A stretch of DNA of 64,000 bases from the NCBI GenBank assembly GCA_023442525.1, contig JAEZZA010000006.1, positions 186,001-250,000 on the forward strand, in the 5' to 3' direction. The position numbers and the translations under genes are program-made. This DNA is from Bacteroidota bacterium (GTDB lineage: Bacteria > Bacteroidota > Bacteroidia > Bacteroidales > UBA10428). A model generated the notes under the pieces. That model was not told where the DNA came from and made no database searches. It saw nothing but the letters and a program-made list of their open reading frames with translations. Shown here in pieces: positions 52,627-58,882 of the stretch; position 1 is the first letter of the stretch; every line of letters starts with the position of its first letter.

Positions 52627-54609
52627 TTATGCATATGCCTTTTGCGCCTGTCTGTTAAGCGGAAATTCAACTGTAAACTCGGTACCATTGCCTGGAGTAC
52701 TTATCATTTCCAGAGTTCCGTTGAGTGCTTCAATCCTTGATCTTACAGTAGACAATCCGATACCTTTTTTAGCTTTAACCTCCTTGCCATTGAAACCAAT
52801 ACCATCGTCCTGAACAATACAACAAAGTCTTTGCGGTTCCTGAATAATCTGAACTACAAGTTGCCGGGCCCTGGCATGCTTAATGGCATTATTCACCAGT
52901 TCCTGTACCACACGAAAGGTATTTAACTCCAGGTTGGAATCCAGTCGTTCGAAGTTTCCAAAATACTGAAAGGTTATTTCTACATCATTCACCTTATTGA
53001 GCTCTGCACAAAAATCGGCAATTGAACTTTTCAATCCGAGCTTTAGCAAAGCTTCGGGCAACAAGTTACGGGCTACCCTTCGCAATTCGGCAATGGTTGT
53101 ATCAAGCAGGCCCAGGGCATGATCATAATCTTTATTTAAATTTTCGGGGATTGAATTATTGTGTTTGATATTACTGAATGCCAATTTAACGCCTGAAAGC
53201 ATACCTCCGATCCCGTCGTGCAGATCACGGGCCAGTCTCCTTCGTTCAGTTTCCTCTCCCTTCATAACCGACTGCGTGGCCAGTAATACCTTCTCATTTT
53301 CCAGCTGTCTGATTCTGTTTTCCTGCAATTCCATATTTTGCCTGACAATGGTATTTTTATTCTTCATATTTCGGTATACCAGGAAAGAGATAAGTATAAT
53401 TACTACTGACAAGGCAATAAGCCCTGTCAGCATTAGTTTGTTCATTCTTAAATCGGCTTGCTGGGCCATAACCTGGCTTTTAGCAGTTTCGAGCTGAAAT
53501 TCAGTATCTTTCAAATGATACAGGGTTTGCCATTCTGCCACCTGCCCCGCAAACCTCATGTTGTTAAGGATATCGTTAACTTTCACATATTCCTTATATG
53601 CCGAGAGTGCTGAGGCATGGTTTCCGGTTTTTTCATAAAGTTTTGACAGTGTATGATACCCGACAGCCAGACCTTCATTGGCATGATATTGCCGGCAATA
53701 TTCAATTCCGTCATTTATATATTCGGTTGCCTTTTGAAAGTCGCCTGTCTGCATATACACCATACCCAGGTTGATAAAACTCTCCCCAAACGCGTCATAA
53801 AATCCCATCTGGTTTTTCAGGGCAATGGATTGGTTGAAATATCGTATTGCCTCAGAGTATTTTTTCCTCGCGAGTTCAATTTCACCCATGTTATTGGCAG
53901 TAGCCGAAAGCACACGGATGTTTTTATTCTTTTCAGCGATACCTTCTGCCTGTTTATAAAAATAAACGGCTGAATCGTTCAACCCAAGTTTGTAATAGGC
54001 ACATCCAAGGTTAAACCATGTTTCGGGCAGTCCTTCTTCGTCGTTTGTCTTTTTTTCATATTCTGCGGTAAGGTTCAGGTAGCGGATACAGTTACGCCAT
54101 TCCTCCCTGTAAAAGTATACCAGAGCTAGGCCGGCATAACAGTCGTTAGTGCCCGACAGGTTATTAATTTCGGAAAACACACTGTGCGACGCTGTATAAT
54201 ACTTCAGTGCAGTTTCGTACCACGATTTATAGAGGTATATATTACCCAGGGTGTACAGTGAGCGTGCCAGTCCATAATTTTCTCCTGTTTCCCTGAAGAT
54301 ACTTTCGGCTTTTTTACCAAACATCAGGGCTGAATCCGGCAAACCGGTATAGTCGTAAATCTGGCTCAAACGGTGATATCCCCAGGCAACGCCTTTTAGG
54401 AAACCGCATTTTTCGGAAATTCGAATAGCCCGATTTGCATACCATTTGGCACTGTCGGCCGAAGCCTTATTAATGGCATCAAAGGCGTGCTGAACGTACT
54501 TCATAACCAGAACGGAATCAGCTGGTCCAGTGTCAGCAAGAGATCCCAGGGGTTTAAAGCATATAAATGCCGTAAACAGAAGGAGAAAGATAAGGTTTGC
54601 CCTGTACAT
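52627..54609 (-). CDS. TPR-containing histidine kinase (HisKA_3 type)
   Basis: 660 residues from the ATG at 54609 (MYRANLIFLLLFTAFICF); a longer in-frame start would add 49 residues and overlap the promoter of the divergent gene. Signal-anchor helix, then about seven tetratricopeptide repeats (residues 60-380) outside the cytoplasm, a second helix near 390-410, a coiled coil, HisKA_3 with phospho-acceptor His464 in RRLARDLHDGIGG, and an ATPase domain (VVQELVNNAIKHA, DDGIGF, GIGLSTVRSRIEAL, GNGTEFTVEFP). It transfers phosphate to the LuxR-type regulator encoded next. TPRs suggest sensing of a protein or peptide. Confidence 0.92.
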   Translation of the reverse strand: MYRANLIFLLLFTAFICFKPLGSLADTGPADSVLVMKYVQHAFDAINKASADSAKWYANRAIRISEKCGFLKGVAWGYHRLSQIYDYTGLPDSALMFGKKAESIFRETGENYGLARSLYTLGNIYLYKSWYETALKYYTASHSVFSEINNLSGTNDCYAGLALVYFYREEWRNCIRYLNLTAEYEKKTNDEEGLPETWFNLGCAYYKLGLNDSAVYFYKQAEGIAEKNKNIRVLSATANNMGEIELARKKYSEAIRYFNQSIALKNQMGFYDAFGESFINLGMVYMQTGDFQKATEYINDGIEYCRQYHANEGLAVGYHTLSKLYEKTGNHASALSAYKEYVKVNDILNNMRFAGQVAEWQTLYHLKDTEFQLETAKSQVMAQQADLRMNKLMLTGLIALSVVIILISFLVYRNMKNKNTIVRQNMELQENRIRQLENEKVLLATQSVMKGEETERRRLARDLHDGIGGMLSGVKLAFSNIKHNNSIPENLNKDYDHALGLLDTTIAELRRVARNLLPEALLKLGLKSSIADFCAELNKVNDVEITFQYFGNFERLDSNLELNTFRVVQELVNNAIKHARARQLVVQIIQEPQRLCCIVQDDGIGFNGKEVKAKKGIGLSTVRSRIEALNGTLEMISTPGNGTEFTVEFPLNRQAQKAYA

Positions 54610-54719
54610 GGAATGAGAAATAGGTGTTCGTAATAAATATTCAAAAAAAAATAGCATCCTGCCAAGCATTTTTTTAAAAAATCCACTTTTTTGTGGATAA
54701 ATCGGTGATTCTGGAAAAG

Positions 54720-54727
54720 TAGTTTTG
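54720..54727 (+). promoter_or_regulatory. -7 promoter element
   Basis: TAGTTTTG, exact TAnnTTTG box, 28 bp before the ATG at 54755. A 6-bp hairpin (ATCCAC/GTGGAT, 54681-54698) lies just upstream of it. Confidence 0.4.
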
Positions 54728-54754
54728 AAGCATAAACACTTTAAAACATTTATC

Positions 54755-55252
54755 ATGAAAAACCTGATGTTATTGATGTTATTAACAACACTCTCTATGC
54801 CGGTTTTCTGCCAGGACTTCGAGACCTACGAAAACAAGGAAAAAAAGTATTCAATTGATTTCCCTAAAGGCTGGGTGACTGCTCACGAAAAAAATGCTTT
54901 CGTCAGCATACTTGCTGCCAACGATGGTGTGGATCTGTCGAAAAGGGTGGTCGTGGTGGCTTCAACATCTGTTGCATTATCAACAAAAGAAGCCTATCAT
55001 GTAAATTTGCGGAATATCAAAAGCGAGAAGAAAAATACGATTGAAGAGGAGGGCTCAGCTACAATTAATGGTATGGAAGCCTTGTGGGCAATTTACTCCT
55101 TTGATAACGATGGTGTAAAAACCAAAGTAAAAATGTATGTCATAAAAAACAAAAAGATGCAATACATTATCCAATCGGTAATTCCGGCCGATGATTTTAA
55201 TGCAACAGTAGCCAATTACGACAGCATAATAGGAACATTCAAAACAATTTAA
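54755..55252 (+). CDS. Secreted PsbP/DcrB-like protein of unknown function
   Basis: 165 residues from the ATG at 54755, which begins the signal peptide (KNLMLLMLLTTLSMPVFC); the longer frame adds 10 residues ahead of it. Mature part: ENKEKKYSIDFPKGW, KNAFVSILAAND, MEALWAIYSFDNDGVKTKVKMYVIKNKKMQYII, a beta-rich pattern of the PsbP/Mog1/DcrB fold (DUF1795-like). Such proteins are soluble periplasmic or lipid-anchored proteins without known catalysis. Divergent from the histidine kinase gene. Confidence 0.62.
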   Translation: MKNLMLLMLLTTLSMPVFCQDFETYENKEKKYSIDFPKGWVTAHEKNAFVSILAANDGVDLSKRVVVVASTSVALSTKEAYHVNLRNIKSEKKNTIEEEGSATINGMEALWAIYSFDNDGVKTKVKMYVIKNKKMQYIIQSVIPADDFNATVANYDSIIGTFKTI

Positions 55253-55290
55253 GAATCCACTTGAATTACTTAACCAAATAATTTACTCAC

Positions 55291-55896
55291 ATGAAAAATA
55301 CCTTTATTGTAGTGTTACTTACACTTTGTATGCATGCTTTTTCACAATCGGCCGACAATGCCATCGGAAAATTTGCACTGTCGGTAGAACCATTGGGATT
55401 TGTTCAGTTCGGCCCTTTGGTAAATGCCGAAATCGGATTGACGGATAATCTTGCTTTAAACGCACATGTAAGGTTTGGAACCCTGGGACTTCTTATGAAA
55501 GTCTCTTACCTGAATGACGACGATGAAATGCCCGATCAGTTGAATGATATAGCTTATGGTGGCGGATTAAAATACTTTTTTGGTGACAAAAAAAACAAAC
55601 CTTATGCAGGCCTGCTTTTTGAATTTGGGAAACGCACTACTACTGAAGATCTGGGTGAAATATGGGAAAGCAAATGCAATCTGAACCACTTTGATTTCAT
55701 CATGAACGGGGGATATCGTTTTCGCACTGCTTCGGGATTTTACTTCAACACGGGTGCCTACTTGGGTGCCGAATTTATTTCAAATGATACCTGGTATTAT
55801 ACAGATCCGGGCTATTCTTCGGCAGATCCTTTTAATAGCGGCAATTCAATCCATCCGTTCTTCATGATCGAGCTGGCAATTGGTATTGAATTTTAA
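55291..55896 (+). CDS. Small outer-membrane beta-barrel protein
   Basis: 201 residues, signal peptide (NTFIVVLLTLCMHAFSQ), then alternating strands with glycine turns (SVEPLGFVQFGPLVNAEIGLTDNL, YGGGLKYFF, FYFNTGAYLGAEF) and a C-terminal IELAIGIEF, ending in Phe as barrel proteins do. Member of the diverse outer-membrane-beta-barrel group; the role is unknown. It is in the same orientation as the PsbP-like gene, and a hairpin terminator follows 6 bp after its stop. Confidence 0.7.
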   Translation: MKNTFIVVLLTLCMHAFSQSADNAIGKFALSVEPLGFVQFGPLVNAEIGLTDNLALNAHVRFGTLGLLMKVSYLNDDDEMPDQLNDIAYGGGLKYFFGDKKNKPYAGLLFEFGKRTTTEDLGEIWESKCNLNHFDFIMNGGYRFRTASGFYFNTGAYLGAEFISNDTWYYTDPGYSSADPFNSGNSIHPFFMIELAIGIEF

Positions 55897-55902
55897 ATTA
55901 CC

Positions 55903-55929
55903 TTTCCCCTGGTTCACGGCCAGGGGAAA
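55903..55929 (+). terminator. Hairpin terminator after the barrel gene
   Basis: TTTCCCCTGG (55903-55912) with CCAGGGGAAA (55920-55929), 7-nt loop, just after the stop of the barrel gene at 55896. Strong stem; only a weak T-tract. Confidence 0.65.
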
Positions 55930-55935
55930 TTCAGC

Positions 55936-56493
55936 GTCTCTGTGGTTCTCAGTGAAATAAAAATTACACAGAGATTCACAGAAGTTATCACAGAGGGCCA
56001 CAGAGATTTTTGACTCAGAGTTTTCTCGGTGATTTCTCTGTGGTTCTCAGTGAAATAAAAATTACACAGAGATTCACAGAAGTTATCACAGAGGGCCACA
56101 GAGATTTTTGACTCAGAGTTTTCTCTGTGACTTCTCTGTGGATTCTCCGTGAAATAAAAATTACACAGAGATTCACAGAGGTATCTCAGAGGCCACAGAG
56201 ATTTTGGACTCAGAGTTTGCTCTGTGACTTCTCTGTGGTTCTCTGTGAAATAAAAATTACACAGAGATTCACAGAGGTATCTTAGAGGGCCACAGAGATT
56301 TTGGACTCAGAGTTTTCTCTGTGACTTCTCTGTGATTCTCCGTGAAATAAAAATTACACAGAGATTCACAGAGGTATCTCAGAGGGCCACAGAGATTTTG
56401 GACTCAGAGTTTTCTCTGTGACTTCTCTGTGGTTCTCTGTGAAATAAAAATTACACAGAGATTCACAGAGGTATCTCAGAGGACCACAGAGAG
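55936..56493. repeat. Tandem array of a ~97-bp repeat, about six copies
   Basis: The 671-bp space between genes at 55897-56566 is almost filled by this array. The shared anchor GAAATAAAAATTACACAGAG recurs at 55954, 56052, 56151, 56247, 56344 and 56441, giving periods of 98, 99, 96, 97 and 97 bp. Each unit contains TTCTCTGTGG/CTCTGTGA words on one side of the AT-rich anchor and their complements (CACAGAGA, TCACAGAG) on the other, so each unit can fold into one or more hairpins. Copies differ by substitutions and 1-2 bp indels; the first two are the most diverged in the GAAGTTATCACAGAG part. No gene is supported in it. Confidence 0.9.
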
Positions 56494-56566
56494 CAATGAC
56501 TAGCGACTATTGAACAATTTGAATAGTATTTGGATTTATGTTGAATGAATTAACGTAATTAGAGCT

Positions 56567-57007
56567 ATGAGATCTGAAATATTTCTGACCGCGGTGTTTG
56601 CGATTTTAGTTGGTTCCTGCAGCCAGTTGCAAAATGAGGAAACCCTGAAACGTGAGGTATTTCAAACCGAAAAAGCATTTGAGGCAATGACCTCAGAAAA
56701 AGGCATTGCACAGGCCTTTTATTATTTCGCCGCAGATGACGCCGTTATAAAAAGGGAAAATGATTCACTAATCATGGGTAAGGAAAACATAAGGTCATAT
56801 TATGAAAAACGAGATCACAGTAACGTAACGATTAACTGGACTCCGGATTTTATAGATATATCCCAATCAGGTGATCTGGCCTATACTTATGGCAAGTACA
56901 AATGGACAGTACTTAATCCTGCCGGTGATACCAGTGAATATACTGGTGTTTTCCATACTGTATGGAAGCGACAAAAGGATAACAGTTGGAAGTATGTTTG
57001 GGATTAG
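56567..57007 (+). CDS. NTF2/SnoaL-like lipoprotein
   Basis: 146 residues. Lipobox LVGSC (Cys18), then a cone-shaped NTF2-like fold of the DUF4440 type: KREVFQTEKAFEAMTSEKG, MGKENIRSYYEKR, SGDLAYTYGKYKWTVLNP and the closing VWKRQKDNSWKYVWD. Such proteins often bind small ligands, but no ligand is known. It stands alone between the tandem array and a bidirectional terminator; its promoter is probably in the 56494-56566 stretch. Confidence 0.72.
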   Translation: MRSEIFLTAVFAILVGSCSQLQNEETLKREVFQTEKAFEAMTSEKGIAQAFYYFAADDAVIKRENDSLIMGKENIRSYYEKRDHSNVTINWTPDFIDISQSGDLAYTYGKYKWTVLNPAGDTSEYTGVFHTVWKRQKDNSWKYVWD

Positions 57008-57051
57008 GGCTATTGATTAATCGAGCATATGTGGTCCGGAAATAGTTTAGT

Positions 57052-57080
57052 AAAAAAGGCCGCTTTTCGCGGCCTTTTTT
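57052..57080. terminator. Bidirectional intrinsic terminator
   Basis: AAAAAAGGCCGC (57052-57063) pairs with GCGGCCTTTTTT (57069-57080), 5-nt loop TTTTC. It has an A-tract and a T-tract, so it can end both the lipoprotein transcript and the convergent peroxiredoxin transcript. Confidence 0.92.
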
Positions 57081-57100
57081 GTGGGATTTGGCGGATAATA

Positions 57101-57811
57101 TCAGTCTTTGGCCAGAACTTTTTCAAGAACGGTTTCCTTAGCAAGCGGTTTGGTACAGAAGAACCAATCGTGACAGGTAATTCCATTTTTGCTTTCCATA
57201 CGTTCCTTTGCCACTCCGCATGAACCGGCAGTTGGAATAATAACATCATCACCCGGTTGCCAGTCGGCCGGTGTTGCAACTCCAAATGCATCGGCAGCCT
57301 GAAGTGCAACAATCACCCTGTATATTTCATCAAAATTCCTTCCCAGGCTGAGGGGATAATAGATCATCGCCCTGATAATACCATTAGGGTCGATGAAAAA
57401 TACAGCACGAACAGCCTTTGTATTGCTTTCTCCGGGTTGAATCATTCCGTACTTTTTTGCAATCTCCATGGTGATGTCTTCGATCAGAGGGAATTTCACC
57501 TCAACATCCTTCATGCCTTTATACTCGATCTTTTCTTTGATAGTGCGAAGCCAGGCAATGTGACTGTACAAACCGTCAACTGATAATCCAACCAGCTTAC
57601 AGTTTGCTTTTTCGAATTTTGATTCCAGAGTTGCAAAAGTCATGAATTCCGAAGTACATACCGGGGTAAAATCTGCAGGATGACTGAAAAGGATTACCCA
57701 TTTCCCTTTATAATCACCGGGAAAATTAATGTTACCCTGAGTGGTTACTGCGGTAAATTCAGGTGCTTTTTCTCCAATACGTGGGAGTGTAATAACTTGA
57801 TTCTCTTCCAT
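57101..57811 (-). CDS. Peroxiredoxin (Prx6/AhpC-TSA type)
   Basis: 236 residues. The peroxidatic Cys52 is in FTPVCTSEF, with Pro45 and the Arg of the active-site pocket downstream. Three more cysteines, Cys198 in TAGSCGVA and Cys213 and Cys219 near the C-terminus (ITCHDWFFCTKPL), resemble the extra cysteines of archaeal Prx6-like thioredoxin peroxidases and could resolve the disulfide. It detoxifies hydrogen peroxide or organic peroxides in the cytoplasm. It lies 34 bp downstream of the PerR-like gene in the same direction, so peroxide-responsive regulation is likely. Confidence 0.92.
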   Translation of the reverse strand: MEENQVITLPRIGEKAPEFTAVTTQGNINFPGDYKGKWVILFSHPADFTPVCTSEFMTFATLESKFEKANCKLVGLSVDGLYSHIAWLRTIKEKIEYKGMKDVEVKFPLIEDITMEIAKKYGMIQPGESNTKAVRAVFFIDPNGIIRAMIYYPLSLGRNFDEIYRVIVALQAADAFGVATPADWQPGDDVIIPTAGSCGVAKERMESKNGITCHDWFFCTKPLAKETVLEKVLAKD

Positions 57812-57845
57812 GGTTTGATTTATTATATGTTATTGATTAAATATT

Positions 57846-58277
57846 TCATCCGCAATTTTCCTTCCCTTCATATCTGCCGATTATATGCAACTGGACATCC
57901 TCGATTGTGAGTCCCGGAACTTTTTTCTTTTTAAAATAATCCGTCAGCAAATCGTTCAGGTCTTCGTCGTAATAATCGGTTATGCTATTTGTTCCGGCAC
58001 AATGAATATGATGATGGGGGTGCAGATCGGCATCATATCGCATAATATCCCGGTCAGTTTTCACCTTGGCAAGTATATTATTACCGGTAAGAGTTTCAAG
58101 TACGTTATATACCGTACCGGTAGCTATATTCGGATGGTTTTTTCGAATGTAGGCTATTATCTGATCGGCTGTGGGATGATTACGTAAGGTCTCAACAGCT
58201 TCCAATACCGCCATCCGTTGCGGTGTAACCTTTAATCCCTTCTCCACAAGCTTATTCCTTATCTCCTGAATTTCCAT
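57846..58277 (-). CDS. Fur family regulator, PerR-like
   Basis: 143 residues. Winged helix (VTPQRMAVLEAVETLRNHPTAD, GTVYNVLETLTG) and C-terminal metal domain. Residues matching the PerR sensing site are present: His34, Asp82, His88, His90 and Asp101 (the Asp rather than Glu is the PerR-type choice). Of the four structural-zinc cysteines of B. subtilis PerR, only the first (Cys93) is kept; the next is Thr96 and the last pair is replaced by Arg/Tyr/Lys-type residues. It is first in an operon with peroxiredoxin. A -7 box and an AGAAT/ATTCT repeat precede it. Confidence 0.88.
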   Translation of the reverse strand: MEIQEIRNKLVEKGLKVTPQRMAVLEAVETLRNHPTADQIIAYIRKNHPNIATGTVYNVLETLTGNNILAKVKTDRDIMRYDADLHPHHHIHCAGTNSITDYYDEDLNDLLTDYFKKKKVPGLTIEDVQLHIIGRYEGKENCG

Positions 58278-58321
58278 TTGAATTATTTATAATTACGAAT
58301 AATTCCTATTTAAGAGTAATG

Positions 58322-58341
58322 CAAATATAGAATATAATTCT
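58322..58341 (-). promoter_or_regulatory. Promoter and PerR-box-like repeat of the perR-peroxiredoxin operon
   Basis: On the - strand TATATTTG (58329-58322) is an exact TAnnTTTG box. Just upstream of it is AGAATATAATTCT (58329-58341), an inverted repeat with 5-bp arms and a 3-bp centre; typical Per boxes have AGAAT/ATTCT arms with a 1-bp centre, so the match is partial. A repressor bound here would cover the promoter. Confidence 0.5.
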
Positions 58342-58386
58342 TAACTAAAAACAAATTCATTAACATTTTTTAGTACAAATTCTTTT

Positions 58387-58428
58387 TACTACGAAATATT
58401 TCGTAGTATATTTACGAAAGTTTTCGTA
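58387..58428 (+). promoter_or_regulatory. Twin palindromic operators for the BlaI-family repressor
   Basis: A perfect 22-bp palindrome (58387-58408) contains TACGAAATATTTCGTA, and a second near-perfect palindrome TACGAAAGTTTTCGTA (58413-58428) lies 23 bp centre to centre downstream. The shared half-site is TACGAAA, followed by its complement. Between them TATATTTA resembles a -7 box. BlaI/MecI dimers bind dyads of the TACAnnTGTA kind as tandem sites, so these are strong operator candidates for the adjacent repressor. Confidence 0.75.
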
Positions 58429-58464
58429 GAAGCTTTTGGTACAAACACAAATTATTTCAACATA

Positions 58465-58851
58465 ATGGATATCAAGCCTACTCAATCGGAACTGGAAATT
58501 CTCGAGATCATCTGGGAGACAGGATCTGCCACTGTAAGAGAAGTCAATGAAAAGCTCGAACAGAAAGGAAAAAGCGTGGGTTACACTACCACCCTTAAAA
58601 TGATGCAGATTATGGCCGACAAGGGATTACTTACCCGGGAACTTAGTGGCAGATTGCATGTATATTCTGCTGTACTACAGGCCGGAGCCGCCCGGAATGC
58701 ATTGATCGATCGTATGATAAAGGCAGCATTCGGAGGCTCTGCCACAAAACTTGTGTTGCAGGCGCTGGGGAATAACAAGGCTACCTCAGAAGAACTTGAA
58801 GAAATCAGGGCACTGATTGATAAAATTGAGAAAGAACAAAAAAATGGCTGA
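58465..58851 (+). CDS. BlaI/MecI/CopY family repressor
   Basis: 128 residues: N-terminal winged helix (PTQSELEILEIIWETGSATV, GYTTTLKMMQIMADKGLL) and a short C-terminal dimerisation region (IDRMIKAAFGGSATKLVLQA). It is followed by the M56 metallopeptidase gene 31 bp downstream. In such pairs the membrane peptidase cleaves or triggers inactivation of the repressor upon a signal. The twin palindromes at 58387-58428 are probably its own operators. No beta-lactamase is nearby, so the signal is not necessarily beta-lactam. Confidence 0.93.
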   Translation: MDIKPTQSELEILEIIWETGSATVREVNEKLEQKGKSVGYTTTLKMMQIMADKGLLTRELSGRLHVYSAVLQAGAARNALIDRMIKAAFGGSATKLVLQALGNNKATSEELEEIRALIDKIEKEQKNG

Positions 58852-58882
58852 CAGGTTATTAATTCAAGTAATTCTGTAATCA

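Noticed and set aside
55914..56099. 61-residue ORF on the - strand inside the repeat array
   Set aside because: It is a translation of the repeat units, has no start context, and would change with copy number.
55936..56493. Possible CRISPR array
   Set aside because: The whole ~97-bp unit repeats, so there are no unique spacers, and no cas gene is in the window. Units are far longer than CRISPR repeats.
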